Source of the DNA: Undaria pinnatifida
Taxonomy: Eukaryota; Sar; Phaeophyceae; Laminariales; Alariaceae
DNA length: 64,000 nucleotides
Direction: 5' to 3'
Assembly (NCBI GenBank): GCA_012845835.1
Contig: JABAKD010000029.1
Location: 13,940,392 to 14,004,391 of the forward strand
The notes beneath the pieces are model-generated. The model was given only the letters and a program-made list of their open reading frames with translations. It had not been told where the DNA came from and did no database searches. The number at the start of each line of letters is the position of its first letter. The stretch's first letter is position 1. This document shows, piece after piece, positions 1-11,600 of the stretch. A program made the translations under genes and the position numbers.

Positions 1-175
1 TTGAGACGTGTCCTATTAATATCGGTAGTACACTAACTTCAAATAACAGCTGTCGAATTTCATATTCCTCGTATTTCTTCTCACGGGGCTCTTCTTATGA
101 GGGGGCCGGTAGTGTACTACCAGGTATTTATTATTAATAGCCATGTACCAGGTATCAGGCACCAGGTATGTATAA

Positions 176-475
176 GTCGCCCCGGTTGCGTAACAGGTTA
201 TCCTGAAGCCGTGTATAGGTCAGTTTTATGAGTTCGAGTTCCCCCAAGTATTAACTTTTCTTGGGCACAAATTGACAAATTGGCTTGCGGAAAGCGCGAG
301 AGCGTGAGTTAGCAACACTCGATGGAAAATCGACGAGCAGTGGGGTTGCTGAACCCTGTGCGCGATGAAAAGTGAAGGCAAAGAACCGGGGAGGAGAACG
401 GACGAAATCTGTGACCACGGCTTGTCCAGACGCTGGAACGTACAAGTTGTGAAAAATACAAAAAAAAGTGAACGA
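176..475 (+). mobile_element. tRNA-headed SINE-like element, copy A
   Basis: The head ends in a pol III box-B-like string (GAGTTCGAGTTCCC, about 230-243). The body is shared with copies at 31399-31720 and 22400-22535, including the string CGACGAGCAGTGGG and the block GACCACGGCTTGTCCAG. The 3' end is A-rich and is followed by a short hairpin (GAGCG-aaga-tCGCTC). Copy-to-copy similarity across about 300 bp with a tRNA-like head is what identifies it as SINE-like. No protein is encoded. Target-site duplications were not identified. Confidence 0.6.
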
Positions 476-939
476 GCGAAGATCGCTCACCGCCCTAACC
501 TTGAATAGGGTAGTGTACTCGTAGACGGCTGGAGAGGCTTTGACGATCTACGATATAGTACTAATATTCGTCACAAAGTAACAAGTAATCATATCACAGG
601 TAACCTACTCGTAAAATACATACTGGGTCCGGAGTTCCGAAGCAACGGCAAGCAACCTATCATGCTATCATGCTGTACCAGGTACCAGGTATGCAATGAA
701 CAGATACTGAAGCTGAAGCTGTATTTGCGAAAGGATAGCAGCAGCAGCAGAGGGGCCTCGAACGAGAGTCTCGTCAAGCTTTTGGAAGGTCCGCGGCGCC
801 GCTCTGCCTCGTCCACCCCCCTACTCAAGATTCAACCACCCCCTGCAACACAGACCCTCCCCTAGCAATCCAAAAGAAACACAGGCTTTCGGCTCTTCTT
901 CCCCCCCCCCCAGGCTCATCAGAGTCATCTACTGCTTAC

Positions 940-1119
940 CAGACGAGAGAGGACGAGGCCGTTGATGGCCAAACAGCACCCAGCGATGGACAGGTGCACC
1001 CCGAAAACGAGCCCGGTCACAAACCCCGCTACTCCCACTCGCCCCAGGCCATCCGCGCGCCTGAACTGAGGGTTAGTGCAGCCGTCGAATTCCAACAGCC
1101 GTTGAATGGAGTCCAGCAT
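940..1119 (-). CDS. Possible first exon of a small membrane protein
   Basis: An ATG at 1119 opens 60 codons that end exactly at a good donor (CTG|GTAAGC) in phase 0. The predicted peptide has a hydrophilic N-terminus (MLDSIQRLLEFDG...). It is followed by a long hydrophobic, glycine-rich stretch (residues about 29-58, with GFVTGLVFG and LSIAGCC) that could be one or two membrane segments. The rest of the gene would lie to the left, partly outside the window. I did not find the next exon and do not recognise the family. The coding look and the donor are the only support. Confidence 0.35.
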
Positions 1120-1673
1120 GGCGCTGTGCTGCTGCTATAGGGGGTGCTCGTGTATACTCTCGTGCGTGTGCTTTCGTAGACGTAGCATCGTCGTAGTTGC
1201 GGGAAGAGGTTTTCAAGAGAACTGGTTGGCATGTTTTTGTCGGTTGTTCTGAAAGTTGAACCGGTATGTATTTCTCCGCGCAGTATTGCTTCTCACTTCT
1301 CAACTCTCAACCGCAGCTCTCCTGCTTTCTCAGCTACTACTAATGCTGTTGCAGCGACTTCCCAGCTCCCCACAACAGCATAACAGAAGAATTAGCCAGA
1401 AGCACGTACCATAACACACAAGATAACAAGATAACACAAAATATCCAAGCTCAAGATTTCCTCGACAACGACCGGGTACAAGCCCATACGCCGACCGTTG
1501 CGATATGAAAAGATCTCGACCAGGGATCTTTCCAACGCCACCAATCCATTTCGTTGAGCGTGCCCTGCTTGGTCATAGTGCGAATCCAAGTTAATCGCAG
1601 GGGGTGGGTTGTCTTGCGTGTCACCTGAATACATGGTGCAGCCATCGTCAGTCGCGGTCCTTCATTTTATAAC

Positions 1674-1760
1674 TAATTTTCAAGGGCGTCAGCCGTGAGT
1701 TTGACGAATTTCAGGTCAGTACTCGCCTTGCCAGATAAACAGCAATGCATTATGCTCGCA
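1674..1760 (-). repeat. Dispersed repeat family 6 ('IDPKFVELTADV' element)
   Basis: About 80 bp shared with 2420-2500, 21045-21110, 22612-22690, 48245-48312 and 60258-60335. On its reading strand it carries a recognisable peptide trace (FVKLTADALEN here, MTIDPKFVELTADV in the 21-kb copy). The source element is unknown. Confidence 0.55.
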
Positions 1761-2419
1761 CCAAAATAAACGGGACACCGACCTACTAATATGGGATAGT
1801 GCGATACTCGGGGTGGGGCGAGGTCATGACAATCACGATGATATACTGTATATACGATCGGGGTATTAATACGAAGCACTTACTTCTCGTAGGTTCTGGA
1901 TGGTGGGGCTCGTCACCCCAAATTCGTCGGAATTTTTCGTTCGTTTTTTTTCTTTTGCACACCAATTGTGAGTCTTTTTTTGGACAATTTAGACTATTAA
2001 TAAATATTGTTCATAGGGTTGCATTTTCATTTTCGTTATCGAAATCAGTGTTTGTTTGCCTCAGAGGCGTATGGTCCGTGCAGGACAGTTTATCCCATCG
2101 GTTTTCGGCTAATAATAACTCTGGAAATACGACGAGTTGCAAGACAAGCTGACCGCAGTCAGTCGTTATCACTGGAGCTGCGCGAACAAAAATATCAAAC
2201 TAAACCACCTACCATACATATGATAGGGCAGTAGTCGTAGTATAGTGGAAACTACAGCAGCAAGCAGTAGTAATACATTTATAAAATAGATATGATGTTA
2301 GATCTAGCTCAAAATTTCCCACCTAAAGTAAAAATACCAACACTAACCATCATAGTGGACAAAAAAACAGGACCCCTCCCAATAAAAATCTCACCCATTT
2401 AGTATATTACAAGTACCAA

Positions 2420-2500
2420 CAACGCAGCTTGCAACGATGAGTATTGACCCAAATTTCGTCAAACTCGCGGCTGGCGTCTTGAAAAATATTTTTAATAACA
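2420..2500 (+). repeat. Dispersed repeat family 6
   Basis: Begins at the GCAGCTTGCAACGATGAG core and encodes the trace MSIDPNFVKLAAGVLKN. It ends in T-rich sequence. See the 1674-1760 copy for the family. Confidence 0.55.
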
Positions 2501-2635
2501 TACTTCGTACTGTTTTAGCGTTTTACTTTTTCTGCAACTCTAAAATGAAGTAAGTTCCAGGTTGTCAGGGTCATCATCATAGCCAAATCAGCTATTTTTA
2601 ACAAAAAAAAACACGAATAATTCGCGAAGCAATAA

Positions 2636-3715
2636 TGGGTTGGAGGACTTGGCCCTTGCGGTTGGAAGTGGCAAGGTTAGGGGTGGGAGCAGTAGTGTTT
2701 GGGAGGAAGGGATTAAGAGAGCAGGGCCACAGAGAGAGCGAGACGGCGGGGACTCTTTCCTCGCCACGGCCGATAGCATTAAGCAGCAATACCGCACAGC
2801 CTTCTGCGCATTGAAACATATACGCAGCAGTTTCAAACCAGCCATTTATTATGTGGACAGCGGGTTGTCGTTCGATGCTTCTTCGGAAGTGTATGGGGGG
2901 GAGGACTTGGCCCTTGCGGTTGGAAATGGCAAGTTTGTGGGTGGGAGCTGTAGTGTTCTTGGGGCGGGGGTGAAGAGGGCAGGGTCACAGAGAGAGCGAG
3001 ACGGCGGGGACTCTTTTCTTGCCACGACCGATACCAGTATTAAACAGCAATGCCGCACAGCCTTCTGCGCTTTGAAACATACGCGTAGCAGTTTCAAACC
3101 AGCCATTTGTATGGATGGCGGGTTGTCGTTCGATGCTTCTTCGGGGAAGTGTATGGGGGGGAGGACTTGGACCTTGCGGTTGGAAATGGCAAGCTTAAGG
3201 GTGGGAGCGGTAGTGTTTTGGGGGAGGGGATGAAGAGAGCAGGGTCACAGAGAGAGCGAGACGGCGGGGACTCTTTCCTTGCCACGGCCGATGGCATCAG
3301 GCAGCAACATCGCACAGCCTTCTGCGCGTTGAAACATACGCGCATCGGTTACAAAGTAGCCATTTACTATGTGGACAGCGGGTTGTCGTTTCGATGATTC
3401 TTCGGGGAAGTGTATGGGGGGGAGGACTTGGACCTTGCGGTTGGAAATGGCAAGCTGAAGGGTTTGAGCGGTAGTGTTTTGGGGGAGGGGATGAAGAGGA
3501 CAGGGCCACAGATAGAGCGAGACGGCGGGGACTCTTTCCTTGCCACGGCCGATGGTATCAGGCAGCAACATCGCACAGCCTTCTGTGCGTTAAAACATAC
3601 GCGCATCAGTTACAAAGTAGCCATTTACTATGTGGACAGCGGGTTGTCGTTCGATGCTTCTTCGGAAGCGTATGGGGGGGAGGACTTGGCCCTTGCGGCT
3701 GGAGGGGGCAGGGCC
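2636..3715 (+). repeat. 260-bp tandem satellite, about 4.2 copies
   Basis: The landmark GAGGACTTGG recurs at about 2642, 2901, 3161, 3421 and 3680, giving a 259-261 bp period. Copies share the blocks AGAGAGAGCGAGACGGCGGG and CACAGCCTTCTGCGC. The period is not a multiple of three, so the long frames on both strands here (up to 197 codons) are chance read-throughs. One inverted single copy sits 34 kb away at 37430-37660. Confidence 0.9.
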
Positions 3716-3859
3716 AGGAGAACAGGGAGGTACATACATGTAGTATTCGTAGTTTTTGGTTGTCGGAAACATCGTTGCACGCTTTCATCTGGATGTGTTC
3801 TTTCACCATGTTTATGGTTTTTGACGCTCACGCTACATTGTCTGATGGCAAATGAAATG

Positions 3860-3898
<39 letters not shown>
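3860..3898 (+). repeat. (ATA)n microsatellite
   Basis: About 13 uninterrupted ATA units directly after the satellite flank. Confidence 0.95.
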
Positions 3899-3900
<2 letters not shown>

Positions 3901-4484
3901 GAAGTATTGTTTGAATTGAAAAAATAATAATCAGCTCACCTGCGTAGAGAGAATGGATCGTTTGGACACCTCTATTTCTACATCTCTTATCGGTTGGATG
4001 GATAACTTTAGAAAGCTTGAAATATAAATGACGTTCCGGGGTTTCAGTTTTTGGCCTGTTTCTTCTTCAATTATTTTTGTTTTCTAATAAATCGGAACGT
4101 CAGAAAACACCGGACAGCTATCGAAATCCGACGTCTAAATTGTCCAGTAGAGTGATAATTGTACCCTTCATTATAACATGCATTGAAATATAATAATTTA
4201 TTCATGATTATTTGGAAATAGAGATACTTGGACTACAACACGCCTTTCCCCCCCTGAAACACCTGCTTTTGCGCGGAACACCAACCAACCGTTTTAGACG
4301 TACTTTTGGAAAATTAATCGGTAACGATTGATTGCATACACCACCAGGAGAAACATGCAACTACGTGCTGGGGAAAACATGCGAACGAAGAACTGCACGG
4401 GACTATAGTTACGAGTATTATAATTATAACAACATACAGCTCTCCCGAAGTGACAAGAAACAACAGTGGTTCGTTGGTGTGGCG
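3899..4484. other. AT-rich stretch, nothing recognised
   Basis: No exon, RNA gene or repeat recognised on either strand. Confidence 0.5.
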
Positions 4485-4752
4485 ACTGATTCTACGATAG
4501 CCCCCCCCCCGAACCAGCGATGTTCTTCAACGAACGAACGTTTCATGGTCATGGTTCATGGCTGCTCGACACGAGGAAGGACGCTACGAAAAATACAATC
4601 TTAATATATACCTGGTTTATATATATATTTGCAAAGGACTATGAAGTCGGGGGGGTAAGGGGCACCGTATTCAGGAGATACGGCCGGGATCTGGTTTTAA
4701 AGCGGCGATTTCGTTAAGGAAAAGTTGGGGGTGCTACCGCCGTAGAACGACT
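4485..4752 (+). repeat. Dispersed repeat family 5, copy 1
   Basis: About 265 bp shared in the same orientation with 33957-34225 and 59860-60133. Shared landmarks in order are a poly-C run, the block GTTTCATGG..GCTGCT.GACACGA, TTGCAAAGGACT, GGCAAGGGGCAC-like sequence, GGAGATACG, and a final CTACCG..GTAGAACGACT. It has no coding frame and its class is unknown. Confidence 0.65.
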
Positions 4753-5688
4753 TGTGCACGCCACTACATCGTAGAATGCGCCTGGCATCTGTTTCAGGTG
4801 TTTTATCCACTCTGCATTTTAATGGCGACTTCATCTGACGTGAGTGTTCTTGCGCCATCGAAAGAGAAAACCGCGTTTGTCACTAACTGCTCCCTGTCGA
4901 CAATATTTCGTTCGGCAGCTCGCGTGTATTGTGGGGAAATTATTCTCAAAAGCCATTTGGTTGCCGGCAAAATTTAAACCATGCCAGCAGAAAAGTGTTG
5001 CGACCAAAAAAATCGATGTTGATGTCTTTCATTATGACATCCCTCTTGTTCCTGAGCGGGGTCACTCTACCGGGGTTGTGCCGCGAACGAAATGGATACC
5101 ATGTAGCCGCTCAAGTGTTGTAAAACGCGCGTGTTTGATTTCCGCGTCGCCCATTGTACGTGCATCATGCGTGTTCTGCGTGTTTGTCTGAAATTTCAAG
5201 TCCCGCACTTGCAACTTTATGTGAGGGACTCCTTCGTATGATCATCCCCGGTCGGCAGTGGTTTATCCACAGCAACAGGATTGCGCAAAAAACAAGAAAA
5301 AACATTTTTGAAGTTATCATTCACGATGACATCCTTTTGTCCCCGAGCGATGAAGTTACAGGGGGGTTACATCCCTGTTCCCCCCTCTCCCCCTCCGCCT
5401 CCCGAACGTAGCCTGACCAGCCCCCGACCCCTTTCAAAAGCATGCTTCTCGTGGGGAAATCCCCGGACAAGAACAGCGGAAGTCAAACCCGTTACGCCCC
5501 ACAAAAAACGAGGCTCACAATATTCAACCACCACCAAGCGCGCCAACGCCTTAATCAAAAACCAGCTAAAAAGAACCGTCACCCGCCTCAAGAGGGACAG
5601 TTTTCGCGTAAGTCGGCGTAATTTGTCCCCGGTTTTGGCGTACGTAGGCGTTGAAGTGGGGAAAGAAGCAGCACCAGCGGTGGTAAAT
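4753..5688. other. Downstream flank of RPS5
   Basis: Follows the RPS5 stop codon on the minus strand, so its right end should hold the 3' UTR. The open frames here on both strands show no recognisable protein. A loose internal duplication (around 5010-5060 and 5310-5360, both with ATGACATCC) is visible. Confidence 0.45.
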
Positions 5689-8600
5689 CTACCGGTTAGC
5701 CTTGGCCACACGCTCGATCTCGTCCTTCTTCTTGATAGCGTAGGAGTTAGACGATCCGCGAGCGGCGTTGATGATCTCATCGGCGAGGCATTCGGCGATG
5801 GTCTTGATGTTGCGGAACGAAGATTCGCGCGCTCCGGTGGTGATCAGGTACAGAGCCTGAAGAAAACAAGGCAAAACACGTGGACAGGTTAAAAAACGCA
5901 CAACATTTCGAATGTGGAGACGAGAACAACAAGGCACATACCAAGCAACATCTACTCAACACACGACGTTCATCAACCCCGACATACGCCTCCGCGAACC
6001 CATCGACCTTAAGCAATAGCAGGGCAGGAGCCCAAGGCCGTTTGTTGGAATTTGCAACTCATTGACCCCACGAGTAGATGTTCGTAGCAGAGGAGATGAC
6101 CATGCTACACCCCGCCACTAAAGATTCAAATCGAGGTAGTAAAGTAAACGACATCCAAGACTATAACAGCGGTGAAGGCAACCACAGCGCTATTTAAAAC
6201 CTATCTCGACAAATTTCGGACTGCACCCGCGTTTTCTACTGAAATGAAATGCATCTGATTCAACGTGGAAACATTTTCGCAGTGACAAAAGGGTAAAATA
6301 AAACCCTCTTGGTGCGACATGCCGCGATTTTGTGGAATAAAAATACTTCGAATTAGTATGGGATGATTCGCGCAGCAGTAAAAAATGGACACGATTTTCG
6401 GGGGGGGAAACTAAAAGAGAGGTAGATTGTCGAAGCAGTGGAAGGATAGTGAACGCCTCACCTGGTTGACACGGCGGAAGGGCGAGAGGTCGACGGCCTG
6501 GCGCCGCACCACACCAGCGGACCCCACGCGGGTGGAGTCTTCCCGGGGTCCGGAGTTGATGACCGCGTCCACAAGCACCTAAAAATCACAGCAGGTTGTA
6601 CTTTGGGTAAAAGTTGCAGCCAGTTGCAGCTACCGCTCATTTTCTGGGCGGATTCGTTCTCAGTTTCATCACAAAGCGCAAGAACAAATATCTACTGGGT
6701 ACATCGAATACTACCTGGGTTTCGCTTTGAAACATTTTGAAACTGACAGTCGAGCTCCGAGATTGAGGATTTCGTCGAAACTGATCGTTGCGAACAACAT
6801 GTGTCAATTCGATCGCGCGTGAGCTCCTGATTTATGACCTCAATGCATGCATGACTACGACGTATCAGTCTCCACAAATATTAACACAAGTAAAAAGACC
6901 AACGAGGAAGACAAAGAAAACAATGACATCATTACTCCGCGCTAGATTGGTACGGCGTCACGTTTTAGCATTTGTTACACCTGGAACAGCACAAGGGCTT
7001 CACGTCTACGCAAATGAATACTTGGGAGGCGATCGCCATTAGAGTTGGAAAGGCGTGCAAAGCACCTACAGTACGATCATGCTCCCTCCTTCGAAAATGA
7101 AATAGGCCAAGCGCGCCTGTACTACGTGAAAACCGGCGCACCCGCATGCGCCTGTGCCACGTTCTGTAACTTGCCTGCACGGGGTTCTGGTCCGTAAGGA
7201 GGTGGATGATCTCAAGGGTGTGCTTGACGATGCGCGCCGCCATGAGCTTCTTACCGCTGTTGCGTCCCTTGCGCATCAAAGCGCAGCAGAGGCGCTCCAC
7301 GATGGGGCACTGCACAAAAAAACACAGAAAAATACGTGGCATAGGCGGACAGGGAGACATCCGAAAAAAAAGATCAGAACAAACGAGAACCGGCGGAGGG
7401 GGTGTCGGGCCGGAGATCAGCGGGTACGTATTGACCAGCAAAAAATTGGTGGCATGGAATAGGGTTGATTTGAGATTGTTACCATGCTATTAATATCAAT
7501 AGCAGAGACTGCTCGTGTGGCATGGGGCTGAGTTTCGTAAAATTCATCAAAGTACGTCAGCTGAGAGTTCGATCAATTAAATACTTTACTCTTGTGTATA
7601 ACTGTAGGCAACGCTTCTGCAGCATAATTTCAAGGCGCGCAATTTAGACAACATAAAACCGAGGAAAACATTGCTTAATGGCAAAAATTCGGTCGCGCTC
7701 TAAATAGACCCAAAGCGTGTCGTCGATGTGACACATTCATTCAGTCTCTAGCACAGAAATCTGCACCGCAATCGCGCCATAACATCACTTACAACCCCAA
7801 CAGCCTCGTGAGGAGCCACAACCTATTGCCACATTACAAGGCGTAACTTCCGGCGCTGCATCTAGAAAAGGTGAGATTACTGTCCAATTTCGATTGGAAA
7901 ATGTTGCAATCTTTAGAATATTGTCCTACTTCCTAAAAAAAACTTCCTGTGAATATTTTTATAACCAAAACAAGACTTGTTGCAATGCATAGGAAAGCTT
8001 ACGTAAGCCTTGCGGAAGCGCTTCTTCTGGTAGCGTCCGGCGGTGTGGGGCAGGTAAGTGGCGTACTTGCCCTTCACGGCGATGTAGTCCTCGAGGGAGA
8101 TGTCGCGGATCTCGATGTCATCGAAGGTCCTATTTCAGTACAAACACAGTGCACGAACAACCAGGGGATAGGGGACGGCAAACGAGGGGGAAGGAGGTTT
8201 GAGTCGTCAAGGTGTGTGTGGCAAGCTATCAACAGTCCTATTTCAGTAGGCACACCATCGTGCGTTCGGCAAGTCGGGGGGGAGAGGAAGGGAGGTTCGA
8301 GCCGCGAAAGAGTGCGATAAATTGGATCTCCATCTCATCGAAGGTTCTCTTTTAGTGAACACACAATGCGGCATTCGGTGAAAGGGGGGTTGATTCGTCA
8401 GAGTGCGATAAGCTACTCTCGACGTCATCGAAGGTCTTATCTCAGTAGACACGCAAGGTACGGGGTTCGGGGAAGGGGGCGCGGGGGAATAAATTCGTCA
8501 AAGCGATAAGACGGATCTCGTGTCATCAAAGGTCCTCTCTTTCCGTAGATACCCAAATTGAAGGATTCGGGAAGGGGGGAGGGGGGGGGCTGAGTGGTCA

Positions 8601-11600
8601 AATGGTGCGCGACTAATTGCATGGAGCAGGGAGACGAAGTTGCCTACAGCTGTTTGTTCTTGGGCACGTTGGAAGGACCCATCCAGTGACCACGGCATCG
8701 ACTAACCTTCCCGTTTCTGGAAAAAAACTCGGGGACTGTACTTCGAATTACTCCAATATGTCTCTGAATCGGGCACAAATTAAAGGTGGAATTTAAGTCG
8801 CTGAACCCAGATACGCAGACATCTCACAAGCGTGAAAAATCCACTCCAGAGTTTGCAAAACACCTACGAAATAAACCCGAGCAGAGGGTGTGTCATGTCG
8901 GAGGCGTTGCAACCACGGGGTCGATATGCCACTACACAAATACAAGCGTTATTCTTAGTAACGCAGGCACTGCAGGTGTGTGTGTGCATACGTGTGCCGA
9001 AAAAAATAGCGGGCCACCGTTTCAAAAACCCGAGCGGCGCTTTGAATCATACCTTGGACAATGCTGCCACCAGCTCGGTGTAGCGCAACGGCATCACCAA
9101 AACGCAAGACATGGTCTCTGTTAACGGCGAAACCGATGAGTAAAAATCGAGCCGACGCCTGTGACGGATTGCTACATTAGCATTGCTAGACTCCCCCCAT
9201 CTCGAGTTAACACCAAAACAAAAACAATACACAACCGAAAGGCTTTGCGACAAAACGGTAAAACGGACACCACACTCCTCAAACGGCCAGCATGGAAAAC
9301 ATATCGGAGCGCTGTAATTAGTCACAAAACGCACTAAGAAAAAACTTTGTCTCGTATACGTTTCCTCATTCTAATTTGGTATATAAACACCACCCCCGTC
9401 TAGGTAAAACGCACGTTGTGAAGAGTTAGCATTTCACGTTTTGGTCTACCCTCGCCTCAGCAGCAAGATAGAAGTTTTCGTTGAAACTCCTATGCGACCT
9501 TCGTGTGGTACTTCGATCGCGCATGCTAGCGGGGGGGAGGGGGACTCGGGGCAGACTTCGACTATTAGACCCTAAAACATACTTGAGACGCCTTAGAGAG
9601 GTCAACAAGGTTGTACCCGAAACAGATTGCGCCGGGGGGTGAGACTCGGGTATAGATCCGAGCTATAGACCCCAACACTTCCTTCAGGCACCTTCGAAAC
9701 GTTCAAGAGCTGACAGCTGTCGGTTGTTAGCTCAACCTTGCGAAGATGTTTAAAGAACGTCTTACGGTCTACCACTCGGAAACTACCCGCGCCTCACACG
9801 CAGATCAGCGCTTTAATCTCTGCGAAGGGGTGTAAAGAACGCCTTAGGGTCTACCGATCAGAATCTACTCTAGGCGCCCCCGGCGATCACGCGCAATCGA
9901 AGTTATCACACGCAGGTTGACTCCGCATTCACTTCCTTCAGGCACCTTCGAAAGGTCAAACAGATGACATTTGTCGGATGCCAGCTCCTCAACCTTGCGA
10001 AGGTGTTTTTAACAATGTCTCAACGTTTACCACTCGGAATCTGCCTGGGTCTCCCCCCCGGCGCAATCCGTACGGGTGTGTGCCGGAAGTGTTTCAGGAC
10101 TTCGGTATTGTCGAGCTGCGCGGGAGCGTACCCGCGCGCCTGTCATTCCCAGAAACAGGCGGAATACACATAGCACGGTTTGTGCAGGCACTTCGGCGCG
10201 ATGCTCGCAGGCACTTTGGCGCGATGCGCATACGGTAGAGATCCCCGAAACGCGGTGGTCAGGAGTGCAATATACCTGCCGTGTTTTGGGGAACCCACCA
10301 CAATCATTCAAGGTTATTGAGTGCAGTTCCCCAGTCAAGCCAAGCGAGATTGACCGCCTGACATTCATTCGGATATTGCCTGATTAGGGGACCCCTTCTG
10401 TAATGGTAGAGGTTGTGCCTACGTCAATCAACAGCGTCTCAAGAGACAACAGATGGGACGCTTCACAATGTCCGTCGAGCCCTGGTGACAATAATCCAAC
10501 CAACCGCCGAACCCCACCGCATGGTGTGCAATTGAACAACAAGACAGCTTGCGCGAGTTTGGAAAAAAGTTTCGCCAATGGAGGCGAACGCCTCCGTGAA
10601 CTCATAATATGCCATGTCTTCATTCAACCAGTGGTAAGACCACCTAAATGTGTCCAGGGGCCAGCAAGCCAACAACCCTTGACTTCGTCGAAGTACAAGT
10701 GAGCCACGTCTTCCGGTGGGGAACACCTTCGCCTCGTTAAACCTGAACTTCACAGGTACAACTTCGTGAGTCCAAATGCAGAAGGACCGGAAAAAAAAAC
10801 TGAGCGTCTTGTTGCAGTACCAGAGGTTGCATCCTGCAAGCGCCCGAAGCTGGCCTACTCCTGCACGTCGGTTTCGCAGCTGTGATTCGACAGCAGCAGA
10901 AGGGGGAGGAGCAAGAGGGGTGCTAGGCAGCAGCAACAGCAGCACGGGTGAACAGGAGGCAAGCAGCACACCATCCTTGTGCGTCCCTTGGCCACCGCCT
11001 CTGGGCATTTACAGGACAATAGGCCCCGTATATCGTACACGCGCAATCGAAAACGGGCATCAGCTTATGTTGCGTTTCGAGTGCTCCCATATAAAACCGG
11101 GTACAGCAGTACGTGCGAAATATTGGTGAAAAATCGGTATGAGCTCATTACATTTGGATGGGTCGGCGTTCCTCAGTGCCGTCCGCGGCTTTGGTACTAT
11201 ATTTTGCAAGTTTTCGGGTTGCCAACTGTTACTCTGGTACATATACAACCTGGTGCGTGCTAGTGCGGTGGCCCAAAATAGAGACCCAATTATGCTGAGT
11301 TTCAAGCGCTTTGGATTATAATGCCAAATGCATGGTTGTTGCAAAGCATACCATGTTAAAACAACAAGGGCAAAAAGCGCAACATAAAACACATGCTTTT
11401 GCAAACTCGAAAGCGTTTGTACGGACGATCCCACTTGAGACGGGCGGCAAACTACTAGCAGATTGTGCGCACTTGTGCTCGACCAGCTTGTCACAAATCG
11501 AGCGAATAGGTATACCATATGTAAGCAAGCGCGACGAGTAGCTATGGAGTGTTGCACAGCAACCCGTCGTGCTTGCTAATACATATTCATAGCGATTCGT

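Larger units (their letters stand above)
1120..2635. other. Non-coding stretch with two family-6 repeats
   Basis: No exon could be supported. The stretch contains one inverted (1674-1760) and one direct (2420-2500) copy of the 'IDPKFVELTADV' repeat and AT-rich sequence around 2240-2600. Confidence 0.5.

Noticed and set aside
2588-3920. Long frames on both strands, up to 197 codons
   Set aside because: The 260-bp satellite period is not a multiple of three and frames break at unit boundaries. No protein signal.
9064-9105. Short frame [20 protein letters not shown] followed by a GTATGA donor, considered as the RPS5 first exon
   Set aside because: The true first exon at 13663-13811 ends in VQLFNKW with the right phase for exon 2. 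This one has neither the phase nor the sequence.
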